NCBI GenBank assembly: GCA_947568835.1
Contig: OX387602.1
Location: forward strand, 18,341,021 to 18,405,020
Direction: 5' to 3'
From: Protonemura montana
Taxonomy: Eukaryota > Arthropoda > Insecta > Plecoptera > Nemouridae
Length of the DNA stretch: 64,000 nt
Position numbers and translations under genes: made by a program. Of the stretch, positions 12,101 to 27,100 are shown one piece after another. The notes beneath the pieces were generated by a model. It made no database searches. It saw only the letters and a program-made list of their open reading frames with translations, and was not told the DNA's origin. Each line of letters opens with the position of its first letter. Within the stretch, counting starts at the first letter, position 1.

Positions 12101-15100
12101 GACCACAGAGAGGGTCGTCGAATTCTTGAGTCGTGTTTACATCAGGGCTAATGGTTTGAGTGTTTAAGGGTGGGGGGGGGGGGGGGGGGGAGTGCTGTTT
12201 TCAACCGTCCATCAAGCTTCCATTGAATAAACTCCGGTGCACAGTGTGACGATGACGAGGTAATGTTTTGCGTCGCATTGCGCGTGCCCGACGGCGATGT
12301 GTACGTCTGACCTTAGCCCGACGTTACCTTTTCATGGAGCGGCATACGAATGTATTGATCGACGTGGGGCGCCGCGATGCCGTCGCCGACGGACCAGGTT
12401 ACTGCCAGCCGGCGAGCGGCGACCGACATGCGCCCAAAATCGGCGGCGTCCACCCCCGCACCGATGCCGAACGGTGACGTCAAAGCGATAGAGCGATAGG
12501 AATTTTACCTCTCGTCCATTGCGTAATTCTGGTCAACAATGCGAGTATCGAACTCTGTATTTACAATGTCTACACGGCTCGATAGACCTGTCGTACATGG
12601 AAGAGTGGTCGCATTTGTCGAGAGCACTTCGGCGTGATGGGAATCACAGTTACGCCTACATTCTCGACCTCCTACGCAGATGCTAAAACTAATTGCCGTT
12701 GTACAGAGTTTAAAATAAAATTCAAGGATGCGGAATTGGCTTTCCCACTAGATTCCAATCGAGACAATAGACCTGACGGATCGATCTCTCTGCTGCATGG
12801 TCGCACTATCAACGGGGGTGTTATGCAATTCCATCGTGCATGTGCAGCGATTATCCAACAGCGTATGGCGCAATCGACCGTCTCGGCTGCAGCAATTCGA
12901 TATGATTGAAATAATAATAATAGTTCAGCGACTCGTTTTTTGGAGGAGGTCCAATGCAATTGCAGCATCGGTGCGTGCGGAGCGACACTAAATATAACCC
13001 TGATTATCGTAATCGCGGTGTGCTTTTGAGACGATTATCACGACCAAGGAGACCGATGGTTTTGCGTGATGTCCGAGATAAGAAAGAAAACAACATTACC
13101 CGATTGTTGTGTGTTACTTTCGACAGGCATTCGTACACTTAATAAAATGCGTGCATTTATGTCAAGTTTTGATGCTGAGATATCTTGGATGTAATGAGAC
13201 TTCGGCACGTGCGTGAGTGCATTCTTCGAGTTGTCTTAACACATGGTCGTACTCGTATCCTCGTGTAAATGAAGGCCATCATGTGTAACAAGCCGAAAAT
13301 GATATGTACACAATAACAATAACTAACTTCAAGTGATAGGTATGGATAGATAGTGCTTGGTGGGGACCGCCAAAGGAGGCCAATGTGAAATTATGAGCAT
13401 TGCCTGCAATTGCGATATGTTACTTAGCTGTTGCGGCAAACAATGTCAACCTCACGACGTTCTAGTTTGGTCGGGTTTCGCCGATTTGTTGATGTAGTTT
13501 GGCAACTACTAGATCAGATTGCCGCCGTAACCGACAAGCAGAGGAGGAGGAACAAACTTTTGACTTCATTTCACTAAAATAGTAGCAAGATATAAATAAA
13601 TGCAGCGATCTGTGGCAATGGTTACGCCTCTGCTAGCGCCATCAACATGTTATTGATTACAAACCTGCAGGGACCTACTTTCCACATGCTTTACGCTCAC
13701 CGATGGTGACAAAAGTTATTTAGATTTCAACATTTAAACCCATTTCCTCATCCTCACCAGGAGGAAATCAGTGCCAATCATTCTTTCGCAGTCTCGCTCG
13801 AAATCGAGAAAAATGAATTGCGCAGCAGAAAATCGGAATCCTACTTTCACAACGTGCAAATTTCATTGAAGAAAGTTCAAAGCGAGTGAGTGCATGCCAG
13901 GCACGCCAGCTATTGTAAACGTAAACAAACGAATGAACGAATCCTACAGTGGGAAGGCGTCAATTTCCTCTCTGAGAAACGAGCGTGGTTCCTTATGGCC
14001 GCTACACACCTACGCAACTTTGCATTCTATTGTAACCCTTTGGTTCCCGGTACTGGTGAAGGTGCGCAATAACTTGTTCAATTACCACGACTCGCATTGA
14101 CCTGACGAAGACGTCCAATGAGGCGCGAGCAAATCACAGGCATGCAATTGAATGTAGGTTATTTCGTCTTAGCCCACAAATCCCGCCAAGACTCCAGTGG
14201 TGACAGCATCTTTAGACCCTGATCGTCCGATGCAAGCCATCGTGGTCCAAACGCTGGAGAGCATCCCGTTTGATCTGGTGGCCCATTGCCACGCAATAGC
14301 GACAAAGCATACATTGATTTCGCAGATGGAAAAGTTTACGCTTCGTCGGAGCCATCCCCTCCAGAGATTACCGAACATCGATCGCTTCTACATGCGCCTC
14401 ATTTAATTGCGCGCCATGCCTACCAAACTCGCATGAGTTTCTTAAAAGTCGGTTATCCGTCTTCCACAAAACTTGATAACAATCATATTGACACAGAAAA
14501 CCTTCAGAAGTAATATTGCTCTTGACAACAATGTCAATGTCTCCGGCAATCTTTTGGCGCATTAGTGCCACATACAATTGTTCAAACCAGCTGGTAATTT
14601 GACTAGACTACTCACCAAATGCTTTTAAATCCTTGAAATCGAAGAACACAAATCAATTGTCACGATCGAACTGACAAACCACAGATGACAGCTGCTTTAA
14701 TTTCACTTTTGATTTGATTATCTAGTGAGCTGCGAGTAGTGACAGCAGTGTGCAGACAGGCAGGCAGAGTCTGATGCTAGGCGTCCACGCGCGCGAACAG
14801 AGTTGAATCAACTGACATTGGAGTGGTGGGGTGCGTAGTGCTTATAACCGTCGATCAGTCTGGCTGGAGGGGGGCGCGTGGAGAAGCGGCGCAGCGCTAC
14901 GAAACGGAAATAACGGGCCAAACGCCGCCGACTCCCGCGTCTGATCCGACGACACGGCTGCACAAACGACGCCGACGCCGCAGATTAGCTAGCTCGCTGC
15001 GACGCAGGCAGACGGGTCCTGTGACGCACAATTTGGAGGAAAGTGTCTCATCCTTGGTTCCAGACAAGCAATGACGCAACGCCAACGCAGTTCCAGGATC

Positions 15101-18100
15101 GGTGCCTGGTGGGGACATCGCGGTGATGGGCGGATGTTTCTGCAAGGATCGGGCACGGGACCAAGGGTTTCACATTAATGTCATCTCAGGTCAAATTGCA
15201 AAAGTCTAAGGAAACAAGTCATGGCTTTGCGTGATGAGAAATATTGGTTGCGCCGTATGATATTCACAAGAAATGAGGGACGAGAGCCAACTGTCAGAGA
15301 TTCCCATGCAAAACAAGACAAAACCGAAACGTTTGCAATATCCTTGCAGAAAGTCATGAGAAAAACGGCAGGTGTGAGTGCCGATTTTTCGACCTTCTGT
15401 CTCGGCATCTTGTCCTGAAAAGCCAAGCCGACGGAAGACACCTGCCACTCTATACCAATTCCCGCCACGACTTCTCGTTGAACAACCACCCTGGCCGACC
15501 TCATCCCCGCCCGAGCACCCTTCAGGTCGGATTTAGACCCGAAATCCCTTCCCAAGAATTAACTGCCGACCGAAAACCTTGTAAAGGACCAGACGGCTCA
15601 GAAAAACTAAAAGACGCTGTTTAAATCCGGACCCTCACGTCGATTCGATGCGATGCCAGGCGCGTAGAGTAAAAATCGACGTCACGCAATTAAGTTGTTA
15701 TTTTTGTGGCGTCGAGGTGAAGCCTGGTCCGGCTTTTCCATAACATGCGTACGTCACTCAATGTTGATAAACATGCTCCACGCAGGCCATCATCCACACT
15801 CCACAGCATACTATTGAAAAAAGGTTGAAATAATATTGTGACGTACTAGAGATGCCGAGATGCTGTATCCGCCAGCGCGTTACCAACGAGATCACTGCGT
15901 AACCAATGAGTGCGTCAGACGTGCGGGACAAAAAAGTGATTTGGCTAATTCACAACCGCACTGGCAATCTCGATCCAATCTCCGAGGAAAACCCCAGCTA
16001 GCTAGCGAAGCCACTCCGATTCGAAGGGCGTCTTTGATCAAACGAAGACTCTAATAGCCCTCAGCAGTCCCTCTCTGAAGAAACTAACTATACACATTTG
16101 ATAACACTTTTAATAATACTTATTATCCGAGTTGTTTCGATAATAGTTGACTTATTAGTTTCATAGGTAATACAATTCAATTAATTGTTCTTTCTCAGTT
16201 TAATACTAGAAAACCTTCCCCGCCTTGTAATAAAATTACAATTAATTATTACCTGGAGTGGTAATGACCTCATTGCAAAGCTAATCAATGCCGTAACAAT
16301 AAACAATAACGAGCTTCATCTTCACACGCTTACTTTTTGACACCGAAAATTAGACCGGCTTGATTGTTTGCTATATAATGTTGTTTTATACCTACCTGTT
16401 GTCCTGTCATGATGCATTAATTGAAAGTTGACTGAAATGAGAACAGAATGAATGACCAGCTCAAGGAGTGCTGAACATTGCTCCAGTGGTGATAAGGTAG
16501 AGATAAGATCTTGTGCTATAAGGGCAGAAACAGTCCAGCTCATCCCAGTCAAACTGGACGACTCCAGTCTGAATTGGATTTTTATGATGACGATCACTCA
16601 GGCGACGCTTCACACACGAATCATCAGTACTTTATTAATTCACAACAGTTCATCCGGTTATATACGGATCGTGAATAAAGTCGTCGAAGGCAGCAATAGG
16701 ATGAGTTTGCGTGCCACAAATGGAAGGCGACGTTCACGGAAACAATTTCTAGCGAAGCGTGCTGCGCTGAACTGCGCAGTGACTAGAATCAAATTGGATT
16801 CATTTGTAACGAATCGCTATCTTCCTGGCTAATGCCAGGCAGGCGCCAGCTTGATAACAGCACAGGCATTTGGGGAATTGAAACTTCAAAGGCACCAGAA
16901 TGTTACAGAAAAACGGTTTCTAGAAACTGGAATACGTTCACGTGCGCGCGTGTGGAACTAGACAAAAAATGCATGTAACGTATTTGATTATTAAACACAA
17001 TCGCTTTATATTGACGTCGATACGATTTGCCTAGATGTCCGTGGCCACACATGCGATTAACGATTAACGTGACTGTGGCATACAAATTCTATTTGAGCAT
17101 TGCTATTCAATTGGTATAAAAGTTTGAAACGAGCTGTTAAAAATGAGGAAATAATACATAAATAGGCACCACTTGCGTATAGAGTTGGTTTGATGATTCC
17201 ACTGTATCAATAAAACGTTTTGTAACATATTACAAGATCGATAAAAAAAAAAAAACATTGAGACGAAATACTGAAAGTAGCGTAATAATATTTTTAGATT
17301 AGCGTTAATGCGTCAGTCGAGCGAATTGTGATGCACCATGGTGCATACGACCGCCATTACCATAGCATTAACTTTTCTAATCTTAGAGATCCGTCGAATT
17401 GATTGTCACAGCTCAAACTTGCGCTCCGCAAAGAAAATACTCAATTGATATCAATTCGATAAACGATCGTCGGTCCTTGAAGATGAGAATTATCTGGTCT
17501 TGACTGACCAGGAAAAGATAACTCCAACGCGTTCTGGCTCAAGCAGAAGAGCAGGATGTTTCTTTCAATACGCTAATCTGGCCAATATGCAAATCAGGAG
17601 GAAAATCATATGAGTGAAACGAGCAACGGCGGCGATGTAATTTATAAGTGCCGAGGTGCGATTTGCGAGAGGGATGTCACCGCCATTGCGGCTCAAACAT
17701 TCAAGAGTGAGTTTCCAACGACAAAGATTGGCCATGTATTTCTAAAATCATATCGCAGAGATCGCCGCTCTCCGATGAGTGACGGCTCTCTACTGCAGCG
17801 AAGACACGATCTGGACACGTGGTGTAACAGTGGATACCTCCTCTGTAATGACTAACTCAATTAGATCTGATCCTGTACTCTTGCCAAGGGATTGCGATGC
17901 TGACTGTCCTATTGGAGACACCGCCACGCTTTGTGCTCTTATCATAGTGCTAGCCTCTACAGGAAGCTGAGACGGTTATTCACAATGGAGAGCGAAACTG
18001 CACTCGCAAATTCACGACCACCATGCAGCAGAAAAGATCACCCCTATCGAAAACTCTTTCTTTATACTATAGTTTGTTCCCATGCTGTGTGTGAGGACAT

Positions 18101-21100
18101 ACCACACAAATTAGTTCCTTGACAATCTTTTAAAGACGCACTAATATTATTTTGCAATATTTTTATTCGCCTTTCTCGGAAATGTGATTACCCCTACCAA
18201 TTGTGAACATTCTATTTGCTAGCAGATAGCCGAATGGCTAGATCAAGGCGCCAGTATTACACGGCAGTGTCTCTGTTATTTGTAGTGTTTCCTCATCTTG
18301 TTTACAAGTCATTTTGTATTACATATATCTGGATGATTATTTTATTCACAACACATTTACGATTAAATGCAATTCTTCTCACGACTATGCCACTAACGTT
18401 GTGCCACTGTCTGAAGTAATTGGAGATGGATAGTATTATGATTTATTTCCAACTGATCAGACAGTAAAGACACATACAACAATTCTATAAACGTCGTTGT
18501 ATTTTTATTTATTTTTATCGGTTTCAAAGTTATCTCGACATTAATTGGTTGAAACTTCCTCTTCTGATCTATGGCTCATGCTATGACACAATTGCGATGC
18601 CAACCAATCATATGTCTAAGACTGCTACGAAACGTTTAAATACTGCTGCTACTCTCTAATAATAATAATTGCTTTTGACTTCTAGTTCTCTCTAAATTAA
18701 TCAAGAGTAAATTCAGTAACATGCGACTGAGGACCTTTCTCATGCTCTTATCTACCAATCCATCAACTTTACCAATCAAAATGCATGAGACTGAGCACAA
18801 TAACAATCATAGTGGTCCTACAGTGGAACTGGTCAAAGGCCCAAATTTACGTTTTTAACCAAGCTAAAAGCTACTGGCGCCTCCCATAAAAACCCCTGGG
18901 TGTTCCCTTCTCATAACTACTCCGAGTCAGGTAAAAAACACATTTAATTTCATGCTGAGAGAAGACAATATCCAATATACAATATACAATATATACAATA
19001 TATACAATATATACAATATGTATATGTAGATACATATATGTATATATATATATGCTTAATACTATCTGCAATATAAGCACATGGCGAAATTTTTGTTATT
19101 TTATCCTTGCCTCCCCCGCAATTCTCATCACATGTCGAAGTCGATATCGAATTGACAAATACTATAGTCAGCAGCGTAGTATCGGTTATTTGTAATATCA
19201 TTGCTATGATCATAGTACGCATCCTGCAAATGTGTCATGGTGCCTGATGAGGAGAATCAAAACAAACAAATCTTGCAGTATTAGCTAGCACACGCATGTT
19301 GGAAAAGAAGTGTCTTTGGTTTGATATTTGCACAATAATTTCATTTATAGAAATAGAATTGCGTGCTTTTGCATGTGAAACTGATGCCGTAACTCCATCG
19401 AGTATAGGAGAAGCCGATTCGAAGAAGTGAAGACATATACAATCAATTCAATTAACATATTGAAAGGTAGTCTTCACATGACAGCTCTAAAATCAATTGA
19501 CATTCAACTTTTCTAATGATACACCTACCTACATTACGACTGGCCTTTCTTCCGACGTAACAACCTAACTCGCTCGCGGCGCATTATATATTGAAACCCT
19601 CGTGCCGCACATAGAATTGAATCAATTGACAAACCAATCACCTAATATGATCTGCATTGTTCTCGATACAAAAGATAACACAAAAGACTGAATCTGGATA
19701 CTGCGACTCATTTGCCTCCAAAGATATTCAAGAGTTAAAAATGCTAATGTCGATGTCAAAATACTATTACTTCTGGTCTACGACTAATTACTAATGAGCG
19801 TTTGTCAGTAATATCTGCCACGCAATAGACTTGATACTAGCCAAGTGTCACTTCCTTGTGGATTGTGAATCATCTCATTTTTCGTTCCAAATCCGAGATT
19901 TCGAATATCAAATCTTCCCAAACCCGACTGTGTTTATGCGCCTTACCGCAAACTCATCCAAAAAGCTACAGATGTCGAACAACCAAACGAAATAACAATT
20001 CACCTTCAGAGAAAACCCAGGGCCTACTTCCTCTCTACCTAAGGTGAGACAAAGATATTTTCAACACGTCAAGAACGCACAAAAAAACTCAAGTCGTATG
20101 AGCAACAAAACGTTGGTTTTGGCAGAGCAGGGCCCGTTTCGAATCTTTTGTAGATCGCATCGAGTGTGAAGGTCAGAGGCACCCAGCAGGAAGGCCGTCG
20201 CCGCCGGGCCAAATTCGACGCCGACGCCGACGCCGACGCTGTTGGGCCCCAAAGCTGTTTTTGGCAACAATTACCGTTACACCTCGAGTCTCCACTGGTC
20301 ACATGTAAGTTGTAACGGAGAGGAAGCGTCGCTCGTCGCGAAGGGCGTGGTAAAAGGTAAGACCAAACCCCCCCAGTGTCCTTCTTAGTCAAACCGTGCT
20401 ACCAGACCTGGGATGACTTTTAGAAAAGGGTGTTTTTTTTTTAAGTACTCTATACTTTCAAACCGAACTGCATGTCACAGTAAAAAGACATAAATGAGCC
20501 AAAATCTTTATTTTTATGGCAAGGAATAAATATCTTCAGCACGATAGTTGGGCCAATATCAAATTTAAATATACCATGTTACCGCACCACTATTTTGGCG
20601 GAAAACCAAAATAAACGTAATTTCGCACATATGATAACTGACTGAATAATTGATGGTCAACGGTTTACGTATGGGAACATGGGAGTACCGTGGTAATACT
20701 AAATTGTCTCGAGTTCTTTGAAGATCCCAAGAATAGTAAAACAATCTCAGATTCTTTAGCACTCCCAGAACATACCCTCTTAAGTCTATACCGCCTCCAA
20801 TTCTCCACCGAACGGTTTGGCGTGTTGGAATCATCGGTTCTCATGAGATCACCGAAGTCAAGCAACAGTGCGCTGGCCGTTGATTCAGGTATTGGATGGG
20901 TGACCATCATACACATGACCAGTTCTGTTTGGAAGAGAGGTTGGAGGAATGAAAGTTAGTACAGCAACTTCATTCGCCTTACTTACCAACCTCTTGAAAG
21001 CATGGATTTGTGGAGGAATCCTGCTGTTTGAGTTGTACCGTCCTTCATGGTAGGGAAATTAGTCGGCGGTGGTCCCCTTGGTGTTCTTCAACAGGAGTAG

Positions 21101-24100
21101 GCTACGTGCCGGTACCGGGTTTACCCTCGTTTCTTCTAGGCTAGGCTAGGTTCATCATCATTCTTATCCTCATCTACCCAGTCACCGTCGCAATTAGACC
21201 AGTGCCGCAGGGCCAGTTGTCAAAACAGTGCGTCGTTAAACACCACAAATCAATCAATCCAATCTTCCAATCGCCACATCTCACTTGCGTTACTTCAAAG
21301 CTCGACCAAACTCCCGATGATTCAAGGGTCATTAGTCCCTCAGTGCGTGATTGTGACCTGCAACCAGCCAGTCAGACAAACTATTTGGCACGCCGACGAC
21401 GCCGCCTAACGTCGCGACGGCACGGCGGCGTCGGCGACGTTCCACAATGAGCGTCAGTGCATAGCAGCGACGCCGATCACCATGAATCATGCAACGCACG
21501 ACAATAGGAGCCACCTTCTCGAAGACCTTGTTTGACGCAATGCTCTGCAAGCTGCAAGTCGTACCAGGTTTAACGACGCCATGGCTAGGTTTTACTAGTA
21601 AATGCAATTCTTTCTTCAGCACTACTTTGTGCCCTGCAAAAATTGTCACTCTTCAAATTAAAAAAAAAAAAATTGTTATCACGTGAATGTATAGATTAGC
21701 GCGCTGGTTCATGTGTTTGCGATATTACCTCACGAAGTTTCAGACGAAAAGCCACACTTTCAATTCGCTCCTTAGATTGTTTACCTGAACCCCTTGGCCT
21801 TGAAGTCAGCCAAACTGGCAGGATCCACCGTACACGCTTTACCCGGTATAAAAACCCATTTTGTCTTTTGACAGATGCAGATGCCGTTTCAAATTTGCCA
21901 AGAGACTGATAGATCGAGTCCAGGGGCCAACGAAAACAAAATTACGCGATAGCGAAGTGAGTAGTGACCAAATTTCGAGCATGAAATTCATAATCGCATG
22001 GGGCGGCGACATGTCTACAGTTTTATCTTTATTATATGAATTCGTGCCCCGGGTTAGCGACGAATTGATTGTTGGCACGCGATCTGCGATGGGTGCACGC
22101 CAACCCCTCCCCCTACCCCTCACCCCTCCCAGAACCAAACAGAACCCGGCAAGGAATCGCTGGGAATCGCCAGGCGGGAAAGGAACAGGAAATCTGGCGG
22201 CATCTTCACAATTGTTCGTTGGAGACGCTTTATACAATAAAATAGGCTTAATTAAGAGGTTGTTTGATTGGCCTTTCTCTAATTGCGTTCATTAATTATT
22301 TGCGCTTGAGGGGAGAGAGCAATTATCAAAATGTATCTACGTTACAGCGCCAATTAATTTACAAGGGTCGTCCTTCAGAAGGGCTTTTCGCGATATTGCG
22401 AAACTAGAGTATCAGGAGAGAGTTTCATGTTCAAATTAATTAAACAACGCTATCATATTTTGGAGGTAATCACTAATTACACCTGTTTTCTTTCAAATAA
22501 ATCTCTTCACAATTTCCTGAAGGAAAATTGACGCGAAAGTCTTTTAAATAGGGCGCATGGCGGAAAAGATGTGAAAAAAACCCGCCCTCGTTTTCCTTGG
22601 GTACCCGTTTTTCCTTACTTGTAAAACCTGCTATAATATGTTTCTATTCCCTAACCTATAACGAGTTACAGTCCACGATCGCACTCGATATGAAGAAATA
22701 GTTATCATAAGAAAACGACGATGTGATAATTGCCTTCATAGGCACACTGACGGGACGACACTTTTAAACGCTTCCTTCTCGATAATTACAGGACACCAGC
22801 TCAACATCAGCCGGCAGGCATCCTCGTACCTGCAGCGGAGGCATGTTAATCAGGTAGCGTGTAGACGAGTACTTAGCCAGTATTAACTATTAACAGCGTT
22901 TACGTCAGTTTCAATTCCAGTCCCTTGTCACTTTGGTCACATTTAGTCACATTTTGTAAGAGATACTAGATGTTTCCAAAGTATTGGTAGAAGGTTTTGC
23001 ATGCAATATCCCATATGGCAGAGGGTGAAATTTAGGAATTATGTTATGTGATCGAAACACAACAAATTGTATTCGTAAGTGACCTCCAGACAAGTTTAAA
23101 ATGAAGGAAAAAATGGAGTAGCGCCGGGTGGATTTTTAAAACGCTTGAAATAGTTCTTCTTGTTTCTTGCAAGGTTTCTTTAGGCATCTTCTGCAATTCA
23201 TTGACAGTTTTGGGAAATTAGTGGGCAATTTCGCTCCATACATCTGTGTCGCCCACCCCATAGCCTATGTGCGTGCATGGACAAACTATTCCACACTTCC
23301 ACACGCGCCCAGTTCAATGCCATAGCGATTGCCTAATCATGAGGAAAACCACAGGATCGCGACATATAGTAATGATAATATAACGAGTTTTATTTTCAGT
23401 TGATGTCTAAATATATAGTGCTTGTAAAATTGTAAACGTAGGAAAAAACGGATCCACGTGCTCCGCCGAACAGATGAGGAAAATCCGATACCAATCCTGT
23501 ATCCTGGAAAGTAGTTCAGCACACTTTTGAAGTGCACTTCACACTGCAACAACTTTTTCCCGCTACACGTCTTGCACGACTTAGTTCGAACTCATTTATA
23601 ACTTCAAGTTCTTCCAAAACTAAAATTAAACTGCATTCCTCTCTGACGTCAATCCCGTTGGGATGCAATTAGTTTCGATGCATTTTAAATGCGAGTTGCT
23701 TTAGATAAAAATAAATAAAAAAGTCGAATAGTTGAAAAAGTGCACCTTTAACTTTCGAGGCACTGCACCAAAACTCTTTGCTGGTGCGTTGGTCCCAGCC
23801 CATGACCTAATAGCCACTTCGTAAGCCATTGCACAGGTACACCTGACATGCAAGTGCAATTCGTTTTGACTTATGTCGTCGACTTCTGACAGAAAACACA
23901 AGACATAAGACTACTCCTATAGATAAGGGCGTAAAGCAAATCGCAACACTCGAAAAGTGAAGCGAGGACAGGAGGGAAGGTCTAAAGCCAGAATGATATT
24001 CATCAAAGAGTAAACGAGGGTCGAAGGCAGCAAGAAATTTTCGGTGTGACAAGTCACTTTCATTTTTCAGAAGATCAAAGGAATAGATGTGTGTGTTATG

Positions 24101-27100
24101 TGTGTTACTATACTATGTTGGTGATGCACCTTGGAATGAAATGCCGCTCAGGTGTAGGAGTCGACCTAGAAACCAGCCTCGAAGACTTTCAGACGATGAC
24201 TGGCTGATGTTAATCACAACGATCACTTATCCATCACTCTCACACATTTCACAGACTATTCACAATAGCGAATCGTGTACGATATAGCATGGAAAAAGTA
24301 TTCCGTACATTTCGCCTCGGAAAAAAATAATGAAACGAAACAGGACGAAGAAAGTAAAGATCTTTGGCATATGGCTTCCAAAATTGAGATCGTTACCATG
24401 AGTCACTCAATGGAGTTGCTCAAGACGAACGAAATCTTACAAAGATATTCTGAGTTGTGTATTCTGTGAATCTCAGATGGATCAGGGTGAACTACACTCA
24501 AGATTCAGAACCGGAAGACCTCTCTATAATATGTTCTGTCCGAAATCTTGAAGTCTCTAGATCTCCTCTATCTTAGATTAGCCATTGCTCGAGTAGTGTA
24601 GTGCACAATTTGTGAGTCAATAAGCCTCTCTCAAAGTCAAAGCGGAGTGCTCCATCAAAGTGACATGAAAAGTCACCAAGTGCACTAAATTACGGATCCA
24701 AATGGCGCAAGGTGATCTCGGAATTGTGCGTAGCCTGTGAAGGAAAGTGGTTTTGGAGACGTTTTATTACATACACAGTTGGTTGACACCCTCCTACGAA
24801 TGCTAAATTACGACGACACTCACGTTTTTGCAGTCACACGATCTTTTCGTTCGTTCTGCCCAACTAATTAGAGCGAGGTTAATGAGGATATTTCACAAAA
24901 ATATGGAATCCTTGGGCAAATGTCACCATGCGTATGAGCGCTAAAATGAGCGATATCTACCCACAATACTGAGATAAAAATAAATTGGGCGGTCGCCATT
25001 TGGTCCAGGAATAAAACAATGCGACGAAGAGGAAATTACTCGTCACGTTTTGAAAGAGAAAACTATGTGCCCGTGAACGCACTCAAGAGCCACTCTTGCT
25101 CTGCATCTTGACAAACTTGGATCAGGTGACTTTCAGAAGCAACAAGTGGGTGAGCAAAAGCGACCAGTACAATTAGTCCTTTATTTATAATTAATATTGC
25201 TGACGTGACATTGAAATAATTAACTTCCTGCGAGAATGATTTATTTTCAAGACCACAATTTCAACTTTCTAGAGCGGCAAAGACCAGGGGTTCGCATGGT
25301 TCTCTAATTGTCTTGTTAGAAGTCGGCGAATAGCAGCAGCAGCTACCAGCTTAGAACGTGAAGTTTGAAGATTTTGCCCGGGGAGGCTGATTTACGGATT
25401 GGCACGCGGATATATATCGCTCTAAAAACACTCCAATGAAAACAAATATTAGCGGAGAGAATATAAACGATAGAAAATTGATGGCGTTTATTTACGAAAA
25501 TACTTCCTACCGCCAATCCGCTTATTTTTTTCAGTCTTAAAATTCTCAGAAGCGATGTTTACAACACACCTTGAGTGACGACGTCACCCCCGCAACCCCT
25601 TCAATGCGACGCAAAAACATGGAGGCCGTCGTTCCAAGTGCCCCTCATAAAGCTGCATCCAGAAATCAAGCAATACACGCCTGGAGGGAGGTCGATTGCC
25701 AAATCGAAGATAACAACTCATCACGAATTATCACGCAAATTGCGCTTCAGGCGTGATGGTGGACGACGCTGTAACGAATTCCCCTCATAAAAATCGAGTC
25801 CAAAAATAGCATAGCAACATCGAGCAAAGATTGATGTAAGGAGTCATAATACTGTTACGCGGAGTTGTTCTGCAGAGTGGTCAGGGGGGGGGGGGGGTTA
25901 GAACTTAGGAGGGAACCGTGGGGACAAGTCGATGACATGGAAAGAGAGCAAGGTTGGCTTCGCCGGGACGATGGCTTATGGTCAGAGCACAGTCAGAGGT
26001 TATCGCGTCGCGTGCCCCATTAATGCGGTACCCCCAGCAGAGTCCGGCGGCGAGGGGGCAAAAGCACAACCCCGCCACAGCGGTTATCAATCAGCGGACG
26101 CACGCTGCTTTCGCAAGCCTCTTTTATTATGCTCTTTAGTCTTAATGCTCTCTTATGTGCTCATTTCTCACAACATGTCGATAGCAATCGGGGATTTAGG
26201 AGTGTTTGATCAATAAGCTTGCATGATGAAAGAGTATTATCAATCGCAACAGAATATTTAGATAAATACAGATGATATGTTATGTATCAGGATAACGAAT
26301 CAATGCATGGCCAAGCGATATAAAAAGTTAGATTTCATTCGGAAACATTCTACGCTGTCTAATTAATACCACTTTAATAATTAATGAGCACTTTAAAGCA
26401 ACAAATGATTTGTCCAGCGGGTGTCATTGCCCGTAATTGGGGCAATGGGAAAGCAACTAGGATAACTCGAGGAGAGCACGCCGATACAGGATGCTTTGGA
26501 GTAGAAAGATTCGTTTGATCACCGAATTGCGTGACACCCGGCCGCGCCTGTGGAAATAATACGAGACGCGTGTTTTAGCATCATGATTATCGTTTCCTTA
26601 TACACACAACTTATTTGACATGCCCAGGTCAATGCATATGTGATGTAAGATATGTGTGTGTTTGTTTGGGTCAAATATCAAGAGATGACCTTCTCATAAG
26701 TATTAGCAAATTATCGCCTGATGCAACTAATGGATCTTCTGATGAATTAATTGATCGAAAGATCATACCACTGATGCGTGCACTGTCTTCAAAAAACAAT
26801 GACGAAAAATTGTTGGCAATGAACAGTGGGCTCGAGTTGACCTAGAAAAGTGACAACTCTCCGAGATCAATAGCTTGACCGATAAATGATTCACGGACCG
26901 GGCGGGAAGTAGTAGGAATTCTTAAAAATGATAAACATTTTGACGGGGCTCTACGACGCTTTTCAACGACGCCACGACGTCGGGCTACTACGCCGCACAC
27001 CATACACACGTGTGAAAGTAAAGACACGAGGATTTCTCAACGCATGTAACAGAATCGCACTAGCACTATCATGTCAAGAACAAGTACCCTAAAAGTCAAA

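Noticed and set aside
18224-18256. tRNA-Leu/Ser-like fragment (TAGCCGAATGG, then AAGGCGCCAG)
   Set aside because: No anticodon stem, B box or acceptor pairing follows; the similarity is limited to the D-arm region.
20831-20908. Functional 5S rRNA gene
   Set aside because: Only the internal promoter part is well matched; the ends that form the terminal stem are not present.
26615-26845. 76-codon ORF with a protein-like second half
   Set aside because: No splice signals, homology or codon signal strong enough to separate it from chance.
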